Assembly (NCBI GenBank): GCA_024223715.1
Contig: JAAEOA010000114.1
Coordinates: forward strand, 1-35,184
Origin: a bacterium
GTDB lineage: Bacteria > Krumholzibacteriota > Krumholzibacteriia > LZORAL124-64-63
Direction of reading: 5' to 3'
DNA length: 35,184 nucleotides
A model generated the notes under the pieces. It was not told the DNA's origin, ran no database searches, and saw nothing but the letters and a program-made list of their open reading frames with translations. Positions 17,937 through 26,878 of the stretch are shown piece after piece (the first letter of the stretch is position 1; the number at the start of each line of letters is the position of its first letter). A program made the translations under genes and the position numbers.

Positions 17937-18343
17937 ATTTCCGGCCAGTCAAAAAGAGCAAAAGTCTGATTCTGAATGTGACTTCGCTTATCGATGTGCT
18001 TTTTCTGCTGTTGATGTTCTTCATGGTGACTTCGACCTTTCGAAATCAGCCAGCCATAACCCTGGTATTACCCCGGTCTGCAACGGCAGCTGAAACTGTT
18101 GATACGCCCGTGGTTGTTTTTCTGACAGCCACCGGAGATGTGTACTTGAATGATGTGCTGGTGGAAGCCGGTAATATTGGGACCAGTCTGGAAAAGCTGC
18201 ACGCCACTTCCAGAGATAATCGCCTGGTTTTGCGTGCTGATGAAGAAGCTTCCCACGGTGATGTGGTCAGTCTTATCGATACTATTAAACAGAGTGGTTT
18301 CACTCGTGTGAGTTTGTCGGCGCGTCTTGCGGCCGGACAATGA
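17933..18343 (+). CDS. exbD: ExbD/TolR biopolymer transport protein
   Basis: A 136-residue partner of ExbB with one membrane helix (about 15-33) carrying the proton-conducting Asp21 in TSLIDVLFLLLMFFM, followed by a periplasmic domain with repeated beta-alpha units (VVVFLTATGDVYLND, RLVLRADEEASHGDVVSLID). Size and motif placement are normal for the family. It overlaps both neighbours by 4 nt (ATGA), so the three proteins are likely made in fixed ratios. Confidence 0.92.
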   Translation: MNFRPVKKSKSLILNVTSLIDVLFLLLMFFMVTSTFRNQPAITLVLPRSATAAETVDTPVVVFLTATGDVYLNDVLVEAGNIGTSLEKLHATSRDNRLVLRADEEASHGDVVSLIDTIKQSGFTRVSLSARLAAGQ

Positions 18344-19755
18344 TCCAGAAGGAGTTGGAGTTGTACAGATTTAAGTCTGCAGAGTGGTTACATAATGTGA
18401 ATGGATCCCTAAATGGGCCTTCACGACGTGGTGCGATTCTAGTTTGGATGCTTTGCCTGGTGGCCGTGATTACTGTCTGGATGGTTTCCGGCTGTTCCAG
18501 TGAAATTCCCAGTGAAGTGGGATTAAATTTGGTGGATTCGGAAATTGACGTCGTCCTGGAAATACTGTCTTTTGAAGATATTGAAACCTATCGCGGAAAA
18601 AATATCAGCGAAGCGGATCTTCCTTTGGCGGACCAGGAAGTCCTATATCTGGGCAGTCAACAAGGCAATACATCATCAATTCTGCTGAATTACGATTTTT
18701 CTGAGGTTTTCACGGACAGTTTTCCAGAAGAACGCTGGACCGCTGATAACATTACGTATGTAAAACTGCGGTTTTTGATGTTGGAGTATTACGGCAATTT
18801 GCAAACGCCTGAAACCGAAGCCAACAAAGCTTTGACCAAAGCGTACGATGTTTTTGAATTAGACGAGCCTTTCAATCCGTCTGACTTTCCCGGGGACAAC
18901 TTCAACCCTGGAGCCATTCATGTGGATCAAATCGATGGCCCGACTGATGCTGAATTCCTGGAAATCAACTTGCAGGAGATTTTTCTCCACAACTGGGTGG
19001 AGGCTGCCGAGGTTCAAGGTCTGGTGGTATCAGAGGGACAAGATTCAACTCCTGGTTTGTCTGGATTTTCGTCCATGGAAATGTTGCATGCCGGCTCCAC
19101 TCTTATTGACTACGATGCCCAAACACTGGTGGCACCGGTGATAAAAATTCACTTTGCCCATAACGACTCCATCTATTTGCTCGAGCCTACGGCCGATACC
19201 TCGACTTTTCATGAGGTGAGCGATGTTCCTGCAGATGCTGCCGATGGATTGATGATGCGGACCTGTCTGAGGACCAGCCCAATCATTCGTTTTGACTTAG
19301 CTTCATTGCCTGAAAATATTTTCATCAATCGGGCCATTCTTTCAGTAACCAACGATACAACTACAAGCTTTGGCAATTTGCAGTCGGTGGTTGTTTCGGA
19401 AATTGGTTCGGAATATTATGGAGTGCATGGAGATACAATGCCCCTGGCAGATCTGGATGGCGCAACGTATAACATTACGGGCATGAGCAGCCTTGACCCG
19501 ACCTACAATACAAAATTGCAGTTCAATGTGACTTCTGCAGTCCAGAGGATCGTTAACGATGTGTATGAAGGGGAACGGGGATTCATTTTGACCGCAGGAG
19601 AAGATATTTTTCCTAACTACAACATTTCGACAGTGGACCCTGATTTCTTTTTTAGCCAATTTAATTTCTTTGGGACCAGTGCTGCGGACACCCTTAAGCC
19701 GGTACTCAAAATCACCTACAGTTCAGTGGATGAACTTGCTGGAGGTGGTAAATAA
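18340..19755 (+). CDS. Predicted lipoprotein with DNRLRE-like beta domains
   Basis: A 471-residue protein with an unusually long N-terminal extension (about 30 residues) before a membrane segment and lipobox MVSGC (Cys52). The mature part contains paired stretches that resemble DNRLRE-type beta-sandwich modules of secreted proteins: IRFDLASLPENIFINRAILS and, earlier, ITYVKLRFLMLEYYG, with a terminal LKPVLKITYS. The start overlaps exbD by 4 nt; a later start nearer the signal peptide cannot be excluded. Its position in the TonB run suggests a surface- or outer-membrane-associated lipoprotein. No enzyme motif is visible. Confidence 0.65.
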   Translation: MIQKELELYRFKSAEWLHNVNGSLNGPSRRGAILVWMLCLVAVITVWMVSGCSSEIPSEVGLNLVDSEIDVVLEILSFEDIETYRGKNISEADLPLADQEVLYLGSQQGNTSSILLNYDFSEVFTDSFPEERWTADNITYVKLRFLMLEYYGNLQTPETEANKALTKAYDVFELDEPFNPSDFPGDNFNPGAIHVDQIDGPTDAEFLEINLQEIFLHNWVEAAEVQGLVVSEGQDSTPGLSGFSSMEMLHAGSTLIDYDAQTLVAPVIKIHFAHNDSIYLLEPTADTSTFHEVSDVPADAADGLMMRTCLRTSPIIRFDLASLPENIFINRAILSVTNDTTTSFGNLQSVVVSEIGSEYYGVHGDTMPLADLDGATYNITGMSSLDPTYNTKLQFNVTSAVQRIVNDVYEGERGFILTAGEDIFPNYNISTVDPDFFFSQFNFFGTSAADTLKPVLKITYSSVDELAGGGK

Positions 19756-20987
19756 TGCGGATGTTCAATAAATGGGTTTTAAGTCTTGTTTTGCTAGCCG
19801 GCGGATTGTCTTTAATGCCAGTTCAGGCGTTAGCACAATCGCCTTTTGCTCTGGCCAACATTGGCCAACCCATCGATAATGCTGACGCTCGCATGACCGG
19901 ACGCGGGGGATGGGGAATGGCTGTTCATGACTCCTTGAACCCAGGATTCATGAATGTTGCATCTTTGACCGCCCTGCGACATGTAGCAGTAAAATTCACT
20001 TCTTACGGTGAGAAGATTGATAGTAGTGATGAATACGGTTCACGTCAGGTTCATCGGTCTTTATTGCCGGACATTCGCGTGGGCATTCCCATTATCAAAG
20101 GTCGTTTGGCATTCAGCACTGGCATTGAAGTGGGACGTTCCTTTGAATATCGTACCCTGCAACCAATGACTTGGTATGCCGAAGAAGATACCATTACCGG
20201 TAATAAACAATTCCGCAGGGAAGGCACCTTGTGGCAAATTCCCACCGGTTTGAGCTTGCGGCTTTTCGGAAACCTTTCGGTGGCCGGAACCGTGGGGATG
20301 GTCAATGGTACTATTCGTGAAACTACTGATAATTTTTTCCTTCAACCCAGCGGTTTCACCGGCAACCCTCTGTATCTTGCCAATCGCAAAGTCCGTGAAG
20401 ATGAATTCACCGGTACTCAAACCACGTTATCGATCCATTTTGGATCTTCCAATGGTTTGGCTCTTGGGGCCAGCTGGACACCGGGTCATAACCTCGATGT
20501 GGATCGGAAAATTTCCATGGGGGGACTTTCGGCTCGTGAGAACTCCACCTGGACTTTTGACATCCCGGAAACTTTTAAGGCTGGTTTTCAGCTGAAGCTT
20601 ACTGGACGGTGGCGAGTGGGGGGCGATGGTATTTTCCAGCGCTACAGTGAATTTGGTGGAAACCAGCAGTGGGCTTCCGATACCGTAGATGAATACAGCG
20701 CATCGTTTGGTCTGGAAAGAAGTGTTGCCTTTGAACGCCACGGTGGAATGAGCAACCTTCCTTTGCGGTTTGGTGTAAAATACCGGCGCTGGGGATTCCT
20801 TGTTGGTGGCCAGGAAGTTGAAGAAAAGGTTATCAGCATGGGAACAGGTTTTCCTTTCAACCGGAAAATGGGGATGCTCGATACATCTTTGTCCTACAGC
20901 GTTATCGGTGATGAGTCGAAAAACGGAATGGAAAGCAACGTCTGGCGATTGACAGTTTCAGTTACCGGATTGGAAAAATGGTGGTAG
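19755..20987 (+). CDS. FadL/OMPP1-like outer-membrane barrel
   Basis: A 410-residue outer-membrane protein. Signal peptide with cleavage near ALA (about residue 27). The mature N-terminus ANIGQPIDNADARMTGRGG and the 'NPGFMNVASL' segment are typical of the FadL/OMPP1/PorV group, followed by alternating strands characteristic of a large barrel. Family members import hydrophobic substrates or, as PorV, assist type IX secretion. Stop and start share one base with the preceding gene (TAATG). As a member of the TonB run it could be a partner of the lipoproteins on either side. Substrate unknown. Confidence 0.75.
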   Translation: MRMFNKWVLSLVLLAGGLSLMPVQALAQSPFALANIGQPIDNADARMTGRGGWGMAVHDSLNPGFMNVASLTALRHVAVKFTSYGEKIDSSDEYGSRQVHRSLLPDIRVGIPIIKGRLAFSTGIEVGRSFEYRTLQPMTWYAEEDTITGNKQFRREGTLWQIPTGLSLRLFGNLSVAGTVGMVNGTIRETTDNFFLQPSGFTGNPLYLANRKVREDEFTGTQTTLSIHFGSSNGLALGASWTPGHNLDVDRKISMGGLSARENSTWTFDIPETFKAGFQLKLTGRWRVGGDGIFQRYSEFGGNQQWASDTVDEYSASFGLERSVAFERHGGMSNLPLRFGVKYRRWGFLVGGQEVEEKVISMGTGFPFNRKMGMLDTSLSYSVIGDESKNGMESNVWRLTVSVTGLEKWW

Positions 20988-21042
20988 GCTGGGTTGTCCA
21001 GTTCAACCCGCTTCCGGAAAACAGAATTAAGGGAGATTATTC

Positions 21043-21807
21043 ATGCATGGTATTAAGGTTCTTTTATTGCTTTTAATGATAGTGAGCCTGGGATTGGTTA
21101 TAACTGGTTGCAAGGACAGCATTCCCGAATCAGATTTGGACCAGTTTATTGTTCGAATGGAAGCTTTGGACTCTGATGCTAAGGCTGATTCTCTGCAGGC
21201 TATCGCCAATGGCGGTGGTGCCAGCGCTCCTTATGCCAAATACATGCAGGGTAACAGCTTTTACACAGCCGCGGCTGATTCAGCTCGGCTCGGTGGTTGG
21301 GGATCAGGCGGATCCACAGCTTTGCTCGACAGTGCCGAAACTTATTTCAGTGCTGCTGTGGCCATGGACAGTTCTTTTGTGGAAGCTATTGTCAATTTAG
21401 GCTCGTTGTGGGATGACCGTTCCGAACAGTTGACCAGCCGGGATGATCGGAAAACGAAAGTCGACCAGGCTGAGAAGTTTTATCGTTTGGCCCTCGACGT
21501 TTCACCAACTGACGAAAAAGCCCGTTGCAATCTGGGAAGTTTGTATCTGCGGCAGCGGCGTGTTTCTGATGCAAAAAATGAGTTCATGTCAGTTTTGGAA
21601 AACAACCCTCGCAGCTCCCTGGCCCATTACAATCTGGCCATCATGTTTGCTGAAGCCAAAATTTACAGAGAGGCCATTGCTGAATGGGAGTTGGCAGTTA
21701 AGTATGATCCAGACGGAGATATTGGCCAACGTTCAGAAGACAATATCAAAATTGTAAAAGACCTGATGAATACACCATTGCCTGGTGGGGAGAAAAAATC
21801 ACACTGA
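21043..21807 (+). CDS. TPR-repeat lipoprotein
   Basis: A 254-residue lipoprotein: hydrophobic signal peptide, lipobox VITGC (Cys23), then helical tetratricopeptide repeats. Clear repeats are at about 143-175 (AEKFYRLALDVSPTDEKARC), 176-209 (ALA-type pattern ending NNPRSSLAHYNLAIM) and 210-240 (REAIAEWELAVKYDPD). TPR lipoproteins usually scaffold periplasmic or outer-membrane complexes. A GGGAG site precedes the ATG. It shares one base with the mnmA start (TGATG). It resembles the sixth gene of an envelope complex rather than a tRNA-modification gene. Confidence 0.85.
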   Translation: MHGIKVLLLLLMIVSLGLVITGCKDSIPESDLDQFIVRMEALDSDAKADSLQAIANGGGASAPYAKYMQGNSFYTAAADSARLGGWGSGGSTALLDSAETYFSAAVAMDSSFVEAIVNLGSLWDDRSEQLTSRDDRKTKVDQAEKFYRLALDVSPTDEKARCNLGSLYLRQRRVSDAKNEFMSVLENNPRSSLAHYNLAIMFAEAKIYREAIAEWELAVKYDPDGDIGQRSEDNIKIVKDLMNTPLPGGEKKSH

Positions 21808-22967
21808 TGTCATTTCCATTGGAAATCCCTGAACCCCTGCGCCGGGCATTGCCTCCCGGGACAGGGGTTTTGCTTGGTATCAGCGGGGGAGTGGACAGCG
21901 CTCTGGCTCTGGCCGTCCTGCAGGAACTGGGCTGTGATGTGCAATGTGTGACCTTCAAAAACTTCTGCTATTCCGAAGATGATATTCAACCCGACGAACA
22001 GAGCTGTTGCTCTCTGGATGCCATTGAAGATGCCCGCAGATTGGCCCGGAAATTCGGGGCCGTGCACTGGGTTCATGGTGTCGAAGAATCTTTTCGGAAA
22101 AAGGTAATTGACCCTTTCATTCAAGACTACAGTTCTGCCATAACTCCAAACCCCTGTCTTGCCTGCAACGCCGATGTGCGTTTCCCGGAATTTGTCCGAT
22201 TGGCAACTCGGCAGGGTTGTCAGTTTGCGGCCACCGGTCATTACGCCAGAATTGATCACAATGGCGAAGCACCCGCTTTATTAAAAGGGCTGGATCCAGC
22301 CAAAGACCAGAGTTATTTCCTGCATCGGGTACCTGCTGATTTGTTTGGAAATCTGGTTTTTCCATTGGGTTGGTGGCCTAAAACCGAAGTGCGCAGAGCC
22401 GCCTCCGAACTGGGATTGGAAGTGGCAAAAAAACGTGACAGTCAGGAGATTTGTTTTGTTCCTGATGGTGATCGCGCATTTTTGTTCAGCAATGTCAAAG
22501 GGACTCAATCTGGAGATATTGTTGACCGCAGTGGTAAGGTCTTGGGGCAGCACAAGGGGCTCATTCATTACACTGTAGGCCAGCGACGGGGGCTGGGCAT
22601 TGCGGCGGCTGAACCATTGTATGTTTTGTCTTTGGATTTGGAGAACAGCCGTTTGGTGGTGGGCCAGAAAAACCAGTTGGCGACATACGGTGTTTTGGCC
22701 CGGGATTTTGTGACTGCAGTTCCAGATTTTCCTGATGAAGGACCCAGGGATGGTTACCCGGTTACGGCCCGGCTTCGGCATCGTCATGGCGGGTGTTTGG
22801 TCTCTTCATGGCAGTTGAATCGAAATGAGGGATTGTTGGAAGTGGAACTGGCTGAACCAGTCGATGGAGCAGCTCCAGGCCAGGGATTGGTCCTTTATCA
22901 GGATGATCTGGTTTTAGGTGGAGCCTGCATTGCAGGGTCATTCGATCCGGGAGTAAAATCAAAATGA
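21807..22967 (+). CDS. mnmA: tRNA-specific 2-thiouridylase MnmA
   Basis: A 386-residue cytosolic enzyme that thiolates U34 of tRNA-Glu, -Gln and -Lys. PP-loop ISGGVDSALAL (25-35) binds ATP. Catalytic cysteines: Cys117 in NPCLAC and Cys216 in SQEICF. Further family motifs are FAATGHYARI (140-149), KDQSYFLHR (166-174) and HYTVGQRRGLGI. The CC pair in SCCSLDAIEDARRLA is also typical. It is translationally coupled to the lipoprotein upstream and to the AsmA-like gene downstream (ATGA overlap). The window also encodes one of its usual substrates, tRNA-Glu(UUC). Confidence 0.97.
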   Translation: MSFPLEIPEPLRRALPPGTGVLLGISGGVDSALALAVLQELGCDVQCVTFKNFCYSEDDIQPDEQSCCSLDAIEDARRLARKFGAVHWVHGVEESFRKKVIDPFIQDYSSAITPNPCLACNADVRFPEFVRLATRQGCQFAATGHYARIDHNGEAPALLKGLDPAKDQSYFLHRVPADLFGNLVFPLGWWPKTEVRRAASELGLEVAKKRDSQEICFVPDGDRAFLFSNVKGTQSGDIVDRSGKVLGQHKGLIHYTVGQRRGLGIAAAEPLYVLSLDLENSRLVVGQKNQLATYGVLARDFVTAVPDFPDEGPRDGYPVTARLRHRHGGCLVSSWQLNRNEGLLEVELAEPVDGAAPGQGLVLYQDDLVLGGACIAGSFDPGVKSK

Positions 22968-24319
22968 AAAAACTAATGAAAAAGATAATTATTGTAGGTT
23001 CGGTTGTCTTGGTGGTTCTGCTGGGACTGATTGCCTTGGGGGCAATCTTAATGCCATCCGATCAAATCAGTGAACGGCTTGAAAGGGAATTGGAAAAAGC
23101 CACCGGTGCTGAGGCCACAGTCTCGGGTGCTTCGGTTAAGTATTGGCCTCAACTGGGTGTGTCGTTAAAAAAGTTGACCTTGCGAGGAAACGGGTCCCAG
23201 CTGAAAAAGGCCACGGGTACAGACAATAAATTGGGTGATTATGATGTGGCATTAGATGAATTTGTGATCCAGGTCGCGGTTTCGCCTTTGTTTAAAAAGG
23301 AAATTCTCATTGAGGCGATTCGTCTCGATGGCCTGAGCTTTAATGGTGACTTGAAGGGCCAGCCTCTGTCTTTGACCGGGGCTGATTTGGCCGTCAGAGA
23401 TTTGGAAATTTCCATGGATGGGGCCCAGAATGCCGGCCAAGCAGCGAGTTTAAATGCAGATCAGGGCGTTTCTGTCCCCATGGGAGAATTAATTCCCGAA
23501 GAATTGGTGCTGGCATTTGATGGAAAGGCCAAGGGCCTGTTGACTCAGGGATTGAATCTTGAAAATATTATCTTTTCCGGAGATTTGGACCACCGGTTGA
23601 TTTCAGTCGAAGATATTAAGGCCAGTCTGGGAACCGGTTTGTTGCAAGGTACTATGGAGGTTGATTTCGAGCGTGACCCTCTCGGTTGGCTCGATTTTGA
23701 AGCAGAAGCTCAAGAGGTTGAAGCAAAAACTCTTTTGCAACCCTGGGCAATGGATGTGGCCAACAAGCTGGACACCAATTTGAATGCCACTGTGAGGGGA
23801 AGTTGCCTCTTGGGGGATGAGAGTGTGCTCAAGCGCACTTTATCGATGACCGGAGCGTTTTCCAGTGGTGAAGGCATGCTTCGTGCCGCTGAATGGCTGG
23901 GCGACGTTCGACCTTATCTGGGTTCACGCCAGGATTTAGTCGACGTTAAATTCCACAGCCTCAATCATCAGCTTCGCATTGATCAGGGGCGCTATGTCGT
24001 GGAAAACCTGGTTATTGATGGTCTTGATACCCATTGGGTTGGACAGGGCGCCATTGGCCTTGATGATACCATTGACATGAAGGTCTTAGTCAAATTGCCT
24101 TCAGGATTCACTCCTGATCTGGGCCAGTGGGCCTTTATGGCAGAGACTTTACGCGATGAGAATGGCCGGGTGAATCTTGATCTTCGATTGACCGGGAAAG
24201 CGTCTAAGCCTATGGTCGGCTTTAACTTTGGATCTTTGCAAGAGGCTGTTGGCCAAGACTCGGGCGAAGCATTGAAAAAAGGTTTAGGCGGTCTCCTTGA
24301 CAAATGGAAGGGCAGGTAG
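22964..24319 (+). CDS. AsmA-like envelope protein
   Basis: A 451-residue protein with an N-terminal membrane helix (about 7-29) and a long beta-rich periplasmic part. The first part reads like AsmA/YhdP/TamB relatives: LERELEKATGAEATVSGASV (about 39-58), LTLRGNG, FVIQVAVSPLFKKEILIEAIRLDG. Such proteins form beta-taco bridges that move lipids toward the outer membrane. It is shorter than AsmA (about 617 residues). It is the last gene of the run; a small hairpin and then tRNA genes follow. Assignment is from pattern alone. Confidence 0.75.
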   Translation: MKKLMKKIIIVGSVVLVVLLGLIALGAILMPSDQISERLERELEKATGAEATVSGASVKYWPQLGVSLKKLTLRGNGSQLKKATGTDNKLGDYDVALDEFVIQVAVSPLFKKEILIEAIRLDGLSFNGDLKGQPLSLTGADLAVRDLEISMDGAQNAGQAASLNADQGVSVPMGELIPEELVLAFDGKAKGLLTQGLNLENIIFSGDLDHRLISVEDIKASLGTGLLQGTMEVDFERDPLGWLDFEAEAQEVEAKTLLQPWAMDVANKLDTNLNATVRGSCLLGDESVLKRTLSMTGAFSSGEGMLRAAEWLGDVRPYLGSRQDLVDVKFHSLNHQLRIDQGRYVVENLVIDGLDTHWVGQGAIGLDDTIDMKVLVKLPSGFTPDLGQWAFMAETLRDENGRVNLDLRLTGKASKPMVGFNFGSLQEAVGQDSGEALKKGLGGLLDKWKGR

Positions 24320-24333
24320 TACCGTGCTTTTCC

Positions 24334-24350
24334 GCCGACGTGATGTCGGC
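24334..24350 (+). terminator. Weak terminator after the asmA-like gene
   Basis: GCCGAC (24334-24339) and GTCGGC (24345-24350) form a 6-bp stem with a 5-nt loop, followed by CCTGTTTTG. The T-run is short, so termination may be partial and some transcripts may continue into the tRNA genes. Confidence 0.4.
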
Positions 24351-24400
24351 CCTGTTTTGTGACAGCTCTGTACTGCATTTACTTGCAACAGAGTGCCACT

Positions 24401-24486
24401 GGAGGGCTAGCCTAATTGGTAAGGCAGCGGTCTTGAAAACCGCCGGGTTCACGCCCTTGGGGGTTCGAGTCCCTCGCCCTCCGCCA
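24401..24486 (+). tRNA. tRNA-Ser (anticodon TGA)
   Basis: The acceptor GGAGGGC pairs with GCCCTCC. The anticodon arm is GCGGT-CTTGAAA-ACCGC, giving TGA. A long class II variable arm (GGG...CCC) precedes the T arm GGGGG-TTCGAGT-CCCTC. G73 and CCA are encoded. It would read UCA, UCG and probably other UCN codons. Confidence 0.97.
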
Positions 24487-24505
24487 GACATTGTGGCTTT
24501 TGCGC

Positions 24506-24593
<88 letters not shown>

Positions 24594-24645
24594 GTCAACT
24601 TTCAAATGAAGGTTTCTGGCAGGACGATAGAAAACTGAATAAGGT

Positions 24646-24722
24646 GCGCCCATAGCTCAACTGGATAGAGCGTCTGGCTACGGACCAGGAGGCTGGGGGT
24701 TCGAATCCTCCTGGGCGTACCA
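24646..24722 (+). tRNA. tRNA-Arg (anticodon ACG)
   Basis: The acceptor GCGCCCA pairs with TGGGCGT (first pair G-T). The anticodon arm is TCTGG-CTACGGA-CCAGG, giving ACG. The A34 must become inosine to read CGU/CGC/CGA, the reaction of TadA, encoded 4.4 kb downstream. The T arm is GGGGG-TTCGAAT-CCTCC, with A73 and CCA encoded. Confidence 0.96.
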
Positions 24723-24728
24723 CCGATT

Positions 24729-24758
24729 AAGCTCCGCATTTTGCGGAGCTTTTTTTTT
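24729..24758 (+). terminator. Terminator of the tRNA-Ser/Ser/Arg cluster
   Basis: AAGCTCCGCA (24729-24738) and TGCGGAGCTT (24742-24751) form a perfect 10-bp stem with a 3-nt loop, and a run of Ts to 24758. It starts 6 nt after the tRNA-Arg CCA. Confidence 0.92.
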
Positions 24759-24926
24759 GAAATAATATTTTTGGAATCTTGACCGGGTATTGCCGGAATA
24801 TTTTCGGAACCATATCTATTTCCAGTTGTCCCAAAATAACTTATGGTGGCAGTCGGGGAAAATCCGGTTTTAGGTCCGTTTCTTGCCTTTTTTCTTCCAG
24901 ACTATGCTATTGCTCCCGGAACTCCT

Positions 24927-24932
24927 TATAAT
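24927..24932 (+). promoter_or_regulatory. Possible -10 box of the S55 peptidase operon
   Basis: A perfect TATAAT without a recognisable -35 at the proper distance. It would start a leader of roughly 55 nt before the GTG start at 24995. The remaining gap from 24759 shows nothing else I can name. Confidence 0.35.
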
Positions 24933-24994
24933 TAAGGTAGTTTCGAGGTTTGTTATATGATGTCGGGCTGATCCCGGCTTGGGAAAGGACAGTG

Positions 24995-26878
24995 GTGACA
25001 GTTTTTAAACCAATAAGAGTTCTGGTTTCGGCCTTCCTGCTAATGGGGCTGGCCCAGTTTTGTTTGGCCTCAGATTTTATTGCCCTTGAAGAAATCCATC
25101 GCGGTATGAAGGGCTATGGCCTGACAGTCTTTGCCGGCACCACCATAGATACTTTCGGGGTTGAAGTCATTGGCGTTCAAGCGAAGAGCCGGGTTGATGG
25201 CAGCCTCATTATTATTGAAGTTTCCGGTCATGGACTGGAACAGTCCAGCATTGCACAGGGAATGAGCGGCAGTCCAATTTATATTGAGGGTCGTTTTGCA
25301 GGTGCACTGGCTTTTGGTTGGTCTGGAGCTTTACGGCCCATTGCCGGAGTAACACCAGCTCAGGATATTTTAGGGCTACCGGTTGAACCTGATGTTTATG
25401 GAGCTTCTCAGGTCCATGCTCCCATTTCTGATCATCAGAATATGCAGGGACTGATGGGTGAAAGACAGGATGATCAAGGGCTGGAAGCTGCGCTTTTTGG
25501 CACAAGTATTCAACATCCCCAGGCCGCTGGTTTTATGAACAATATGGAAGCATGGCCCGCTTCCGAGGAGCTGATTCTCGACTTATTACAGGAAGCAACC
25601 AATGGCCGGGGCTTTGAACTGCCTTCACAGGACCATTGGTTTTATTCTCCTGTCGGCACGGTAATCTCTTCCAGTGGTGGACAGCGGGGCAAAGGTCCGG
25701 CATTGGAGCCAGGTTCAGCTTGCGCTGTTCCCTTGGTTACTGGCGATGCCATGCTGGGAGTTACCGGTACTGTAACCTGGACCTCGGGCGACGACGTTTT
25801 AATGATGGGGCATCCATTCATGCAGCGTGGTCCGGTGGATTTGCCACTGGCCACCGCCGAAATCCTGACCATTTTCCCCAGCCGGCAAATGTCATTTAAA
25901 ATGGGTTATATGGGCGATATTGTTGGGTCGGTTCATCATGATCAAAGAGCCGGGCTTTCGGGGAAACTGGGGCCATCGCCACAGATGATTCCTGTGACAG
26001 TTGAGGTTGAACTGCCTGTTCCCGGATCTAGGGTTGAGACTGTTAATCGCCAATATGATTTCCAGGTGGTGGAAGATCCTTTGCTGACTCCCAGTTTGGT
26101 TTTCTGGACCTTGTATAACTCCATTCTTGCTGAGGGTGACGATGCCAGCACTCAGAATATTGCTTATGAACTGACGAGCCATTGGGACGGCTTGGATGAC
26201 AAACCCATGGTAATCAGAGGAAAAGCGGCTGGTCCTTCCGGGGCTGTGGGCCTGGCCAGTGACTGGATGGTTCCCTTTTCACTCTTGCTGGATAATCCTT
26301 TTGAACCGGTGAAATTGAAATCGGTTCATGCTCGTCTTGAAATGACCCGTCCAATGGCCACGGCAAACATCGTGGGACTTAATGGGCCGCGCTCCCTGGT
26401 TGCGGGACAGGAATCCATAACCGTTCAGGTTGAGGTTTCGCCCCGGCAGGGGGCATCTGAAATTGTGGAAGTTGTATTGGATTTACCGGCAACGCTTAAG
26501 GAAGGGCCCTATCGTTTGGTGGCCGCCAGTGCTGCTGAATTGTTTACCCTTGAGACGACCCGGGCGGCGGGGCGGTTTCAGGTCGCAAGTTTGTCTGGTG
26601 CTTTGGAAATTTTGCGCATGGATCGATCTCGTGATGGATTGGTTGTGGCGTTGCTTTCACCGGGGAATTCACTAGTCATTGCCGATCGAGAAATGAATCA
26701 TTTGCCAGGCAGTGTGGCTTCCGTTTTAAAAAAAGGAAACATGCAAATTGAATCGACGATGGCTGATTATGCGGCTCGGTCTTCTCAGATCGTTCCATAT
26801 GTTTTATCAGGACATTCGGTGAGAAAATTGCGGGTGCTTGCTGCACCCGAAACGGTGAGAGAGGAACAACGTCCATGA
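24995..26878 (+). CDS. SpoIVB-type (S55) peptidase-domain protein, secreted
   Basis: A 627-residue exported protein whose N-terminal domain matches the S55 family of serine peptidases (SpoIVB). Signs: EEIHRGMKGYGLTVFAGT (32-49) and the active-site motif GMSGSPIY (89-96) with Ser91/Ser93, followed by GRFAGALAFGW. Beyond the peptidase domain comes a large beta-rich part (about 230-620) with no recognised motif. The signal peptide (1-25) is VLVSAFLLMGLAQFCLA. I chose the GTG at 24995 because AAAGGA lies 5 nt upstream; the frame also allows a TTG at 24950. The stop overlaps the next gene by 4 nt (ATGA). Confidence 0.82.
   Translation: MTVFKPIRVLVSAFLLMGLAQFCLASDFIALEEIHRGMKGYGLTVFAGTTIDTFGVEVIGVQAKSRVDGSLIIIEVSGHGLEQSSIAQGMSGSPIYIEGRFAGALAFGWSGALRPIAGVTPAQDILGLPVEPDVYGASQVHAPISDHQNMQGLMGERQDDQGLEAALFGTSIQHPQAAGFMNNMEAWPASEELILDLLQEATNGRGFELPSQDHWFYSPVGTVISSSGGQRGKGPALEPGSACAVPLVTGDAMLGVTGTVTWTSGDDVLMMGHPFMQRGPVDLPLATAEILTIFPSRQMSFKMGYMGDIVGSVHHDQRAGLSGKLGPSPQMIPVTVEVELPVPGSRVETVNRQYDFQVVEDPLLTPSLVFWTLYNSILAEGDDASTQNIAYELTSHWDGLDDKPMVIRGKAAGPSGAVGLASDWMVPFSLLLDNPFEPVKLKSVHARLEMTRPMATANIVGLNGPRSLVAGQESITVQVEVSPRQGASEIVEVVLDLPATLKEGPYRLVAASAAELFTLETTRAAGRFQVASLSGALEILRMDRSRDGLVVALLSPGNSLVIADREMNHLPGSVASVLKKGNMQIESTMADYAARSSQIVPYVLSGHSVRKLRVLAAPETVREEQRP

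Noticed and set aside
22281..22787. A 168-residue minus-strand ORF inside mnmA
   Set aside because: Antisense shadow of a well-supported MnmA with all catalytic motifs.
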